Source: an uncultured Taibaiella sp.
GTDB taxonomy: Bacteria > Bacteroidota > Bacteroidia > Chitinophagales > Chitinophagaceae
Assembly: GCA_946886975.1 (NCBI GenBank)
Contig: CAMPJV010000113.1
Location: forward strand, 1-7,766
DNA length: 7,766 nucleotides
Reading direction: 5' to 3'
Under the pieces are notes generated by a model that saw nothing but the letters and a program-made list of their open reading frames with translations, did not search any database and was not told the origin of the DNA. Shown here in pieces: positions 1 to 7,553 of the stretch. Every line of letters begins with the position of its first letter. The first letter of the stretch is position 1. Both the position numbers and the translations under genes were made by a program.

Positions 1-3
1 TAG

Positions 4-80
4 TTACTCCGTATATACCCCGTATTTAGCCCGAATATACTCCGTATTTACTCCGTATGAAACCCGCACAGAACCCGTGG
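4..80. repeat. Tandem array of seven 11-bp repeat units
   Basis: The trinucleotide CCG recurs at 9, 20, 31, 42, 53, 64 and 75, exactly 11 bp apart. Units can be set at 4-14, 15-25, 26-36, 37-47, 48-58, 59-69 and 70-80. Units 1, 4 and 5 are nearly identical (WTACTCCGTAT). Unit 2 has one extra C, unit 3 reads TTAGCCCGAAT, and units 6-7 keep only the ACCCG core with a diverged flank. The decay is therefore directional, toward trpS. The array starts 3 bp inside the window and may continue upstream. Eleven is not a multiple of three, so a protein repeat is unlikely. An 11-bp period is close to one helical turn, so the cores would lie on roughly the same DNA face. The function is unknown; it could be a protein-binding array, an intergenic minisatellite, or the tail of an upstream gene region. 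Confidence 0.85.
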
Positions 81-218
81 GAGAGGCGGTTGATAGGGCC
101 TGAAGGAAGTTCAAAATAGCTTTTCAAATTCTGATGAAAGACGGTGGAAATAGATCGAAGAGAGAGAGGTTGATTGATGAAGCGTCGTTTGAGGAAGGCT
201 TCAATTAGTGAGGTTTTG

Positions 219-225
219 TATCTTG
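219..225 (+). promoter_or_regulatory. Possible degenerate -7 promoter box before trpS
   Basis: TATCTTG resembles the Bacteroidota -7 element TAnnTTTG with one T missing. It is followed by GCC, then the trpS ATG 8 bases further on. No TTTG at a suitable distance upstream was found; the nearest is 188-191, about 27 bp away where about 19 is expected. If real, the transcript would be almost leaderless and translation could only start at 234, not at the upstream ATG at 177. This is a weak call based on similarity alone. Confidence 0.2.
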
Positions 226-233
226 CCGCCCTT

Positions 234-1232
234 ATGAATAAAGAGATCGTTGTAAGTGGCATCCGATCGACTGGGAAGCTTCATCTGGGCAACTATTTTG
301 GCGCAATAAAGAACTACGTGAAGATGCAGGAGGACTATAACTGCTACTTTTTTGTAGCGGACTATCACTCCCTTACTACACACCCTGATCCTAAGGACCT
401 GAAGGCAAACGTGTTTGGGGTGCTGTCGGAGAACATAGCGAGCGGGCTGGACCCGGAAAAGGTTGCACTATATGCCCAAAGCGATGTGCCGGAAATACCT
501 GAGCTGTACCTGATGCTGAATATGCTGGCCTATAAGGGGGAGCTGGAGAAAGTGCCCACCTTTAAAGACAAAGTGAGGCTAAATCCAGAAAACGTTAATG
601 CAGGTCTGCTGACCTACCCGGTATTGATGGCGGCAGATATCCTGATACACAGAGCAGTGAAGGTGCCGGTGGGGAAGGACCAGGAGCAACACCTGGAAAT
701 GGCGAGGAACTTTGCCCATCGATTTAATGGAAGATATGGTGAACTATTTCCAGAACCGCAGCCATTCAACTTTGGGAGTGAGCTGATAAAGGTGCCAAGT
801 CTGGACGGGGCAGGGAAGATGAGCAAGAGTGAGAATGTGAACGCTACTTTGTACCTGGCAGATGATGATGACACCATACGCAAGAAGGTGATGAAGGCCA
901 AGACTGACCAGGGACCGACAGAGCCGAATAGTGAGATGCCAGAGTATATACAAAACATCTTCCTGCTGATGCACCTGGTGTCGAAGCCGGAGACGGTGGA
1001 TATCTACAGAAGTGCGTACAACAACTGCACTATCAGATACGGGGACATGAAGAAGCAACTGGCTGAGGATATGGTCGCGTTCATCAGCCCGATAAGGGAA
1101 AAGACAGAAGCATTAAGAGGCGATGAAACCTACCTGAGGAAAGTGCTGAAAGAAGGAGCGGAAAAAGCGAGAATGCAGGCCAGCCAGACGATAGCAGAGG
1201 CGAGGAAGAAGATCGGTATCAACTACTACTAA
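234..1232 (+). CDS. trpS: Tryptophanyl-tRNA synthetase
   Basis: Class I aminoacyl-tRNA synthetase that activates tryptophan with ATP and loads it onto tRNA(Trp) in the cytoplasm. The 332-residue product has the usual bacterial TrpRS length. Visible hallmarks are the HIGH-type motif HLGN at 17-20 in the context TGKLHLGNY, the tryptophan-pocket segment YPVLMAADIL at about 128-137 with Asp135, the VPVGKDQEQHLE segment at about 144-154, and the intact KMSKS loop at 195-199. The C-terminal third is the helical anticodon-binding region. ATG 234 is chosen because family members begin just before the VSGIR strand, as here. An in-frame ATG at 177, 7 nt after a GAGG, would add 19 residues (Lys/Arg-rich at first) that are not expected in the family, so it is less likely but not excluded. 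There is no sign of truncation. It is the first gene after the 11-bp repeat array. Confidence 0.96.
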   Translation: MNKEIVVSGIRSTGKLHLGNYFGAIKNYVKMQEDYNCYFFVADYHSLTTHPDPKDLKANVFGVLSENIASGLDPEKVALYAQSDVPEIPELYLMLNMLAYKGELEKVPTFKDKVRLNPENVNAGLLTYPVLMAADILIHRAVKVPVGKDQEQHLEMARNFAHRFNGRYGELFPEPQPFNFGSELIKVPSLDGAGKMSKSENVNATLYLADDDDTIRKKVMKAKTDQGPTEPNSEMPEYIQNIFLLMHLVSKPETVDIYRSAYNNCTIRYGDMKKQLAEDMVAFISPIREKTEALRGDETYLRKVLKEGAEKARMQASQTIAEARKKIGINYY

Positions 1233-1351
1233 ATCGGACGGTTAAGAATTTTGAAGACATCGTGGATTTTTATCCTTACGGTGTTATATTGTGGGAAGTA
1301 AGCAATGCATCAGCTCCCAAACGTAATACTTGTAGAACCCACTACAGAAAC

Positions 1352-1984
1352 ATGGCTAAGCCTCAGATAAAACATATAGCAGTAGCAGGAAATATCGGTT
1401 CGGGTAAGACGACTCTTACTAATGTACTCGCCAAGCAGTTTAAGTGGACCCCGCACTTCGAAGATGTAGACCATAATCCGTACCTGGTGGACTTTTACGG
1501 CGACATGAACAGGTGGTCATTTAACCTGCAGATTTACTTTCTGAACCGAAGAATAAAGGAGCTTATTGAGATACGCAAGGGGAGGGACACTGTGATACAG
1601 GACCGGACGGTATACGAGGATGCACACATATTTGCTCCTAACCTTTACGAGATGGGGCTTATGACGGCGAGGGACTTTGAGAACTACACCTCACTATTTG
1701 CCACTCTGAAATCGCTGATACAGCCGCCGGATCTGCTTATATACCTGAAAGCATCTATCCCAAAGATCGTTGACCAGATACAGAAGAGGGGCAGGGAATA
1801 TGAGGAAAACCTGAGGCTGGACTACCTGAAGCGGCTGAACGAGTTTTACAACAAATGGATAGAAAAATATAAGGACGGGCCATTGCTGGTAATAGAAGTG
1901 GATAATGTGGACTTTGCCGAGAACGATGAACACGTGGCGGAGGTAGTGAGGAGAGTGGATGCACAGGTAAATGGATTATTTTAG
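1352..1984 (+). CDS. Deoxynucleoside kinase (deoxyadenosine/deoxyguanosine kinase type)
   Basis: Cytoplasmic salvage enzyme that transfers phosphate from a nucleoside triphosphate to the 5'-OH of a deoxynucleoside. The 210-residue product has the P-loop GNIGSGKTT at 13-21 and FEDVD at 36-40, where Glu37 matches the catalytic acidic residue of the family. It also has the substrate-site stretch NPYLVDFYGDMNRW at 42-55, the DRT motif at 84-86 (equivalent to ERS/DRS) followed by Glu89-Asp90, and the arginine-rich lid KRGREYEENLRLDY at 145-158. The ending RVDAQVNGLF resembles other Bacteroidota members as I recall them. ATG 1352 is chosen over an in-frame GTG at 1262 because the extra 30 residues would precede the P-loop with unrelated sequence. 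Which base is preferred (A, G or C) cannot be read safely from sequence. It lies 119 bp after trpS, with no recognised promoter between them. Confidence 0.93.
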   Translation: MAKPQIKHIAVAGNIGSGKTTLTNVLAKQFKWTPHFEDVDHNPYLVDFYGDMNRWSFNLQIYFLNRRIKELIEIRKGRDTVIQDRTVYEDAHIFAPNLYEMGLMTARDFENYTSLFATLKSLIQPPDLLIYLKASIPKIVDQIQKRGREYEENLRLDYLKRLNEFYNKWIEKYKDGPLLVIEVDNVDFAENDEHVAEVVRRVDAQVNGLF

Positions 1985-2000
1985 CACCTGTAACCTTTTT
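1963..2000 (+). terminator. Weak possible intrinsic terminator over the kinase stop codon
   Basis: ACAGGT at 1963-1968 pairs perfectly with ACCTGT at 1986-1991. This gives a 6-bp stem with a 17-nt loop containing the kinase stop codon (1982-1984). Four bases later comes a run of five T (1996-2000). The stem is short, the loop is long, and the T-run is offset, so this is a marginal terminator at best. If it works, it separates the kinase from the downstream envelope gene; otherwise the two may be co-transcribed. Confidence 0.25.
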
Positions 2001-2051
2001 GTCTTTTCATCCGATAGAGTATAGATACCACAGCCTTCCAATGTTGAGAAA

Positions 2052-4577
2052 ATGAAAGGATGCATACCCTTTATCCTATACTTATTACTATTGCCCTGGC
2101 TGTCGACGGCTGGCGTCCTTAAAGGGAAGATAACAGATAGTAGCGGAGAGGAACTGCCGTTCGCAACTGTGTTCATCCAGGGAACGACAATTGGTACCAG
2201 CGCAAATGCCCAGGGAGAATATCGCCTGACTATATCACCCGGTACGCACAGAGTAGCCTGCCAGTACATCGGGTACAAGCAAAGCAATTTTACGGTTACA
2301 ATTACAGCGGATGAAGTGATGGAGCATGACTTCAGGCTTGACGATCAAAGCCTGGAGATGAAGGAGCACGTGGTGAAGGCTACTGAAGACCCCGGCGTGT
2401 ATATTATGCGGAAAGTAATAGAGAGAAGGGCATTTCACCAGAACCAGATCAAGGCCTTCCAGACCGGTATATATTTGAAAGGAACGTTCAGATCGAGGCA
2501 GGCTCCGAACAAGGTGCTGGGGCAGAAAGTAGACGCTACGGAGATGGGGCTTGACACTACCGGGAAAGGAATTCTTTATCTATGTGAGGAGATCGCTACC
2601 TACTACAAGCAAAACGAGAAGGAAAGGACGGTAATACACTCCGTAAGAGAGAGCGGAACTCCTAATGGACTGGGGTTCTCCACCTTTCCGGAGGTGATCA
2701 GCTTTTATGACAACAATATCCAGATAGCGGACGAGATCAATCCCCGGGGCTTTATTTCGCCTGCGAACGACCTGGCGCTCAACTTCTATAAGTTTAAGCT
2801 GGAGGGAGACTTCAACGATGGGAAGAATACGATCTACAAGATAAAGGCTACGCCCAAGAGACAGTATGAGCCTCTGTTTACAGGATACATCTACATAGTG
2901 GACGAGGAGTGGGCGATACACAGCCTGAACATGCTGGTGACTAAGCGCAGTAATATGGAACTGATAGATACGCTAAGGATTGAGCAGGTGTATCTACCAT
3001 TAAGGAATGATACGTGGGTTATTAAGCAACAAGTTCTTTATCCTACAATGAAGATACTGGGCTTTGATTTCACGGGGTACTTTGTGACCGTTTATAATAA
3101 TCAAAAAGTAAACCAGCCAGCGCCTGATTCCATCTTCAATGAAAAGATCATCAGTGTATATGAGCAGAGCTCCAATAAGAAGGATACTTCGTTCTGGACG
3201 GAAGCGCGTCCTGTGCCACTCGAGGCAGATGAGCATAAAGACTATATTGTAAAGGATAGCCTAAGGCTCAGGTATGAGGATCCGGCCTATAAAGACTCGG
3301 TAAGAAGAAGGGGCAACAGGATAGGCCTCATGGATGTGGTGCTGAGCGGGATAACCCATACCGGTAAGGACGAGAAGTATATTTTCAGGACGAACTCTCT
3401 ACTGACGGGACTGGCGAACTATAACACCATTGAGGGAGTAAGTATTGCCCCTAAGATATTCTGGAGGTATAACCTGGATACATTTCACGCGCTCTCAGGT
3501 GCAGTGGGTTTGAGGTATGGATTTGAGAACACTCACTTTAATGCAATTGGCAGGGTAGGATATACTGAAAGATCGAGAGAATGGCGAGGCAGGTCGTGGA
3601 CAGTGGGTATCGAGGTTGGGAAGTATGTTTTTCAGTTCAATCCAAACAATCCAATTGAGGGGTTGTACAATACGATAGGCACATTATTCTACAGGAAGAA
3701 CTATACAAAGATCTATGAGCGGTGGAATGCTGCGGCATTCTTTGGAAGGAACTATGGGACGGGGCTAAGGTGGAACGCACAATTTGCTTTCCAGAAGCGC
3801 ATTCCCATTTCTAATACTACTGACTTCAGTTTTGCCAAGCCAGAGGTGGGTGGGTTTACTGAGAACATTCCGACCGAGTTTAAGACGATGCTTTGGGAGG
3901 AACACAACGCCACATTGCTGAGAGTTACCGTTGCCTATCAGCCAGGCTATACTTATACACAGTATCCTGATTACCTTGAGGCGCACGGCAGCGAAGCCCC
4001 TGTCTTCACTATACAATATGAGAAGGGAATACCAAACCTGTTTAGCAGTAAAGTGGACTTTGATAAGTGGCGCGTGTCCATGCGTGACAATCTGGGCCTG
4101 AGGCTGCTAGGTAGCTTATCGTATAATGTTGTTGCAAGTGGCTTTCTGAATACCAGCTATGTCAGTATTCCAGACCTCAACCATCTAAACGGGAACCAGC
4201 TTCTGCTTGCGTCTCCATACCTTGAGAGCTTTCAGCTGGCTCCCTATTATATATACAGTAACAAGGAGCCGCTATATGGTGAGCTTCACCTGGAATGGAA
4301 GCTGAAGGGTTTTCTTACTAACAAGATACCACTGTTGCGACAACTACGTTGGTACCTCGTAACCGGCGCTAATGGGTTTTATGCTAATGATGGTCTGTAT
4401 CATGTGGAAGCATTTGCAGGGATAGATAACCTGGGGTATGAGAAGATGCGCTTCCTAAGGCTTGATGTAGTGCAGGGATGGAACAGCTTTAACCAACGTA
4501 TGACAGGTATACGCATAGGTATAACGCAAGATGGACTGCTACGGGTGAACCTGAGTGATACTAACGGGGAGTGGTAG
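2052..4577 (+). CDS. DUF5686 / carboxypeptidase-regulatory-like domain protein, predicted outer-membrane barrel
   Basis: Exported 841-residue protein of a family common in Bacteroidota whose biochemical role is not established to my knowledge. Residues 1-20 form a signal peptide: Lys2, a hydrophobic core to about 17, and a likely cut after STA or STAG. No lipobox cysteine is present. Residues about 22-95 are a CarboxypepD_reg-like beta-sandwich (GKITDSSGEELPFATVFIQG, then GTSANAQGEYRL and IGY), the domain often found at the N-terminus of TonB-dependent receptors. The DUF5686 region starts at about 113 (DPGVYIMRKVIERR). From about 440 to the end the sequence alternates short amphipathic strands with polar turns, rich in Tyr, Phe, Trp and Gly, as expected for a beta-barrel; the last residue is Trp841. 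No TonB plug domain is visible, so it is not a typical SusC receptor. The ATG follows GAGAA, and the 67-bp leader contains no clear promoter. A role in envelope assembly or transport is inference only. Confidence 0.88.
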   Translation: MKGCIPFILYLLLLPWLSTAGVLKGKITDSSGEELPFATVFIQGTTIGTSANAQGEYRLTISPGTHRVACQYIGYKQSNFTVTITADEVMEHDFRLDDQSLEMKEHVVKATEDPGVYIMRKVIERRAFHQNQIKAFQTGIYLKGTFRSRQAPNKVLGQKVDATEMGLDTTGKGILYLCEEIATYYKQNEKERTVIHSVRESGTPNGLGFSTFPEVISFYDNNIQIADEINPRGFISPANDLALNFYKFKLEGDFNDGKNTIYKIKATPKRQYEPLFTGYIYIVDEEWAIHSLNMLVTKRSNMELIDTLRIEQVYLPLRNDTWVIKQQVLYPTMKILGFDFTGYFVTVYNNQKVNQPAPDSIFNEKIISVYEQSSNKKDTSFWTEARPVPLEADEHKDYIVKDSLRLRYEDPAYKDSVRRRGNRIGLMDVVLSGITHTGKDEKYIFRTNSLLTGLANYNTIEGVSIAPKIFWRYNLDTFHALSGAVGLRYGFENTHFNAIGRVGYTERSREWRGRSWTVGIEVGKYVFQFNPNNPIEGLYNTIGTLFYRKNYTKIYERWNAAAFFGRNYGTGLRWNAQFAFQKRIPISNTTDFSFAKPEVGGFTENIPTEFKTMLWEEHNATLLRVTVAYQPGYTYTQYPDYLEAHGSEAPVFTIQYEKGIPNLFSSKVDFDKWRVSMRDNLGLRLLGSLSYNVVASGFLNTSYVSIPDLNHLNGNQLLLASPYLESFQLAPYYIYSNKEPLYGELHLEWKLKGFLTNKIPLLRQLRWYLVTGANGFYANDGLYHVEAFAGIDNLGYEKMRFLRLDVVQGWNSFNQRMTGIRIGITQDGLLRVNLSDTNGEW

Positions 4578-4685
4578 TAGGCTGTTTTGGGACATTTCGG
4601 AGAGAAGGGGAAGGGGTGATTTGCAGCTGGTATTCTTTTGTTGATAATTAAACAAGAGTAACTTAGGCGCTCATATAATATTTAA

Positions 4686-5939
4686 ATGACTTCAGATCTA
4701 AGATCGCGGGCGACCCTTATCAGCCTTTTCTTTTTATTTCTTATTGTGCTTGTTCCCGGAACCGGCTCCCATGGAGATATGACCTATTGGGAGGCATGGG
4801 CTATAAGTAATGTTCGTGGTGGATTGAGCAATACTTATTCTGGAACGACGGATTATCTTCCTCTTTACCACTATGTGCTTTACATATATGGAATCCTGCA
4901 GGGAAGTGAGGAGGCAATAATAGCACATATAAGGTACCTGAAGGTAGTAACCGTTCTATTTGACCTGATAGGACTATGGGTGGTGTACAAGTGGATAGAG
5001 AAAAAGGCGGACTTTACTTACCTGTTCTTTGTTTGTATTTTCAATCCAGCCTTCTCATATAACAGTATTTTGTGGGGACAAATTGACGCGATACAAAGTG
5101 CCCTGGTATTTGCCGCTTTCTATTCATTGTTCAGGCGCCATATTATAGTTAGTGTACTTCTGATCATTTTAGCATTAAACTTAAAACTCCAGGCTATAAT
5201 ATTCCTGCCGTTATATGGGATTATGCTTTTAGACGCCTGCTTTGCGGCAAAGAAGTGGAAAAGCTTAGTTAAGGGTATAGCGTGTGCGTTGGTGATGGAG
5301 GTGGTGATTCTTTTACCATTCATTCAGAATGAAGCCGGCCGCGAGGGTTTACTAAACGTTATCACGAACTCAGTTGGGAAGTTTGGTTATGTTACGTGGT
5401 TCGCCTATAACTTTTGGTGCCTCTTTCTAACCAAATCAACAGAAATACCGGATAGCACGATATGGTTTTCAACTATAAGCTACAAGACTGCCGGACTTGT
5501 CCTGTTTTTCACTTCTTCCTTTTTTGCAATGCTGCCACTACTAAGCCATATGTTTAATAATATCTTTTCAAAGGTCAAGAGGCCAGCAGTTCGGGAACAG
5601 GTGTGGCTCTCCGGTGCGCTGATATCTATTTTGTTCTTTTACCTGAATACTGAGATGCATGAACGATACAGCCATCCGGCATTTTTATTCATCATAGCTT
5701 ATAGCTTTTATTCACGACGCTTTTTTCCGCTGGTATTAATGTCCCTTGCTTATTTCCTGAATTTGGAAGGCATTCTTCACTGGCTACGTCTTAATAAGTA
5801 CAGTACTTTAATATTTGACCCCGCTTTTGTTTCGTCCATATACCTTATCTTGATCATATACCTTTTCTATCAGCTGTATGGATTGAATAAACATGTGAGG
5901 AGTTCAGATGTCACTATCAAACCGTTGGAGAAAGTTTAG
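4686..5939 (+). CDS. GT-C family membrane glycosyltransferase, Gpi18-like mannosyltransferase type
   Basis: Multi-pass inner-membrane protein of 417 residues with roughly 10-12 hydrophobic segments (for example 9-26, 86-103, 153-171, 195-213, 268-286, 379-397). Conserved-looking sites are Asp31 in GDMTYW just after the first membrane segment, where GT-C enzymes keep a catalytic acidic residue in the first outer loop. Others are DYLPLYHYVL at 56-65, WGQIDAIQ at 130-137, the LKLQA segment at 166-170, and NTEMHERYSHP at 321-331. The WGQxD, KxQ and MHERY set is what I associate with bacterial relatives of the GPI mannosyltransferase Gpi18. The likely reaction is transfer of a sugar from a polyprenyl-phosphate donor to a periplasm-facing acceptor; donor and acceptor are unknown. 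The region before the ATG is AT-rich with no clear promoter. It pairs with another GT-C gene 54 bp downstream. Family call is fairly secure, mannose specificity is not. Confidence 0.82.
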   Translation: MTSDLRSRATLISLFFLFLIVLVPGTGSHGDMTYWEAWAISNVRGGLSNTYSGTTDYLPLYHYVLYIYGILQGSEEAIIAHIRYLKVVTVLFDLIGLWVVYKWIEKKADFTYLFFVCIFNPAFSYNSILWGQIDAIQSALVFAAFYSLFRRHIIVSVLLIILALNLKLQAIIFLPLYGIMLLDACFAAKKWKSLVKGIACALVMEVVILLPFIQNEAGREGLLNVITNSVGKFGYVTWFAYNFWCLFLTKSTEIPDSTIWFSTISYKTAGLVLFFTSSFFAMLPLLSHMFNNIFSKVKRPAVREQVWLSGALISILFFYLNTEMHERYSHPAFLFIIAYSFYSRRFFPLVLMSLAYFLNLEGILHWLRLNKYSTLIFDPAFVSSIYLILIIYLFYQLYGLNKHVRSSDVTIKPLEKV

Positions 5940-5944
5940 TTGTA

Positions 5945-5956
5945 GTGAACGTTCAC
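5945..5956. promoter_or_regulatory. Perfect 12-bp palindrome between the two glycosyltransferase genes
   Basis: GTGAACGTTCAC is its own reverse complement. It sits 5 bp after the stop codon of the upstream glycosyltransferase gene and 37 bp before the next ATG. The symmetry stops at 12 bp. It could be an operator for a dimeric regulator of the downstream gene. A 12-bp perfect palindrome is expected about twice in a window this size by chance, so only its place in a 54-bp gap makes it notable. It has no T-run directly after it and no loop, so it is not a terminator. Confidence 0.25.
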
Positions 5957-5993
5957 GTATGCACCCGACATCTCTTTTTTTAAATTAAAGTCC

Positions 5994-7553
5994 ATGTTTT
6001 CCCGGTCTCTTTTTCATAAGTTTTTGTTCTTAGGAATTCTTTTATTCTTTTGCCACACCTATTATCATGACATGTTGTTTATGTTTCCCTATGGTATACA
6101 TACGGGAGCACAGGCTGACAGATTAGCTGTTGCCATTAGCTTTTTTGACAATGGAATGAACTTCCTTAAGCCAGCAACCTTTAGTCAGTATTCTAAAGGA
6201 GGCATAATTGGAGTAGAATTTCCTATACAGGCGTATGTAGCAGCAATAATGGGGAAGATTTTCGGGAGAGACCAGATCAGCTTTTTCTTCCGTTTGGAAG
6301 ATACGCTAATAGCCTGCGCCGGATTATTTTTCCTATTCCTGGCGTGTTATCGGCGGACCAAGAGTTTCTTTATTTCCATTTTATGCCCCCTATTTATTTT
6401 CTGTTCGCCGGTTTACATAGGTTACACCTGTAACTATCTCCCAGATGCTGCCGGCGCATCATTAGCGATGGCGGCGTTCTATTTTGTACTTGATTTTATC
6501 GATCACGAACGAACTGAGACCTTTGCCATTGCAATCTTCCTGCTGACCCTTGCTGCACTGATAAAGACTTCAGTGGCAATATACCTCATAGGCTTTATTG
6601 GTTTTACATGTATCGAGAGGCTTGTATATTGGAATAAGTATAATTACAAACAGACTTTAGCGCTTGCCGGGGTTTCTATTTTTTCAGTAGGTGCTTTGGT
6701 CTTCAGTTACTTGTACATTAAATACCTTAACACAACTTATGAAGCCTGGTTATTTCTGAGTAGGGCCAGTCCGTTTTCAGGATTGGAGGACTTCCTATAC
6801 TACATCAATGTATCGTTTAAACACTTATGGCTAAACGAATATCTGGTACTCCCGCAATACCTGGTTCTGGCTGCGGTTGTTTTTTCTGCTATTCCATCTC
6901 TTCTGAAGAAGAGAGCAGGAGTAAGGCAGCTTTTGCTGGGCCTGTATTATTGCATTGGTGCCATGTGTGTATTTCTACTAATGGGGAACCCGATGCAGGG
7001 ACATGACTACTACTTCGTTTCAATATTTATCCCGTTTATAGCGTTCATAATGCTTATTTCCAGCATAGAGCTCGGTAGTTTTCAATATTCGAAGGAAGGT
7101 GCAAGAGCCATTAATATTGCGATTACTGCTGGAGCCACTGTGATGTTCTTTTTTGGTGATTTTTACCATCATCAGCGTCAGCGTCCTGACTATCCTGGAT
7201 TTAGCGCCTATTATCGTACCTATTGGATGACTAACGCAAGCGAGTTTATGGATAAAATGAAAATACCCTTTAAAGAAAAGATTGTAGTGCTTAACGAACC
7301 AGAGCCAAATCTGTCATTACTTTACTTTGATAGAAAAGGCTACGTGGTCGAACCACAAAGGTGGGGGAGAGATATTAGCTTTGTGCAGCAATTAATGAAG
7401 GAAAAAAGCTTAAAGTACCTTGTGGTAGAGGAAAAGCAGAGGGAGGAGTTAATGTCGGGAAGCCGGGGAATGTTCAATAATTTTGAGCTTATGGCCGTTC
7501 AGGACCAAATCGCTCTCCTTAAATTTAAAAATGCCAGCGGACCTAAGGGTTAA
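5994..7553 (+). CDS. GT-C / glycosyltransferase 39-like integral membrane protein
   Basis: Multi-pass membrane protein of 519 residues, probably a lipid-linked-sugar glycosyltransferase of the PMT/ArnT-like GT-C group. About ten hydrophobic segments are visible (for example 9-28, 101-119, 123-143, 222-241, 287-304, 313-330, 340-357, 373-390). Motifs fitting the fold are HTGAQADRLAVA at 36-47, with Asp42 in the first outer loop where the family keeps its catalytic acid, and GVEFPIQAY at 73-81. Further ones are NYLPDAAGASLA at 148-159 with Asp151, LIKTS at 189-193, and MQGHDYY at 334-340. Residues about 410-519 form a soluble C-terminal domain, presumably periplasmic. Sugar, lipid carrier and acceptor are unknown. 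It follows the other GT-C gene by 54 bp on the same strand, so a shared glycan or protein-glycosylation pathway is plausible. The start has no clear Shine-Dalgarno site but lies after an AT-rich leader, as is common in Bacteroidota. Confidence 0.75.
   Translation: MFSRSLFHKFLFLGILLFFCHTYYHDMLFMFPYGIHTGAQADRLAVAISFFDNGMNFLKPATFSQYSKGGIIGVEFPIQAYVAAIMGKIFGRDQISFFFRLEDTLIACAGLFFLFLACYRRTKSFFISILCPLFIFCSPVYIGYTCNYLPDAAGASLAMAAFYFVLDFIDHERTETFAIAIFLLTLAALIKTSVAIYLIGFIGFTCIERLVYWNKYNYKQTLALAGVSIFSVGALVFSYLYIKYLNTTYEAWLFLSRASPFSGLEDFLYYINVSFKHLWLNEYLVLPQYLVLAAVVFSAIPSLLKKRAGVRQLLLGLYYCIGAMCVFLLMGNPMQGHDYYFVSIFIPFIAFIMLISSIELGSFQYSKEGARAINIAITAGATVMFFFGDFYHHQRQRPDYPGFSAYYRTYWMTNASEFMDKMKIPFKEKIVVLNEPEPNLSLLYFDRKGYVVEPQRWGRDISFVQQLMKEKSLKYLVVEEKQREELMSGSRGMFNNFELMAVQDQIALLKFKNASGPKG

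Noticed and set aside
4..80. CRISPR array interpretation of the repeats
   Set aside because: Units are 11 bp, directly abutting and without unique spacers, which is incompatible with a CRISPR array.
26..262. Minus-strand open frame of 78 codons across the 11-bp repeats and the trpS start
   Set aside because: It overlaps the trpS N-terminus, runs through a non-triplet tandem repeat, and its product has no recognisable domain or family resemblance.
614..1058. Minus-strand open frames of 104 and 114 codons inside trpS
   Set aside because: They lie opposite a gene with intact, conserved TrpRS motifs and encode no recognisable domain.
1262..1351. GTG-started 30-residue extension of the nucleoside kinase
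   Set aside because: The family begins a few residues before the P-loop; the extension is unlike known kinases and the ATG at 1352 gives the normal length.
2041..2055. Four-codon upstream frame (ATG TTG AGA AAA TGA) overlapping the DUF5686 gene start as ATGA
   Set aside because: Although the overlap geometry recalls translational coupling, a four-codon frame is easily produced by chance and there is no supporting ribosome site.
4578..4685. Search for a terminator or promoter in the 108-bp gap before the first glycosyltransferase
   Set aside because: No stable stem followed by a T-run was found. TATAAT at 4674-4679 is too close to the ATG at 4686 to act as a normal -10 box and is not the Bacteroidota type.
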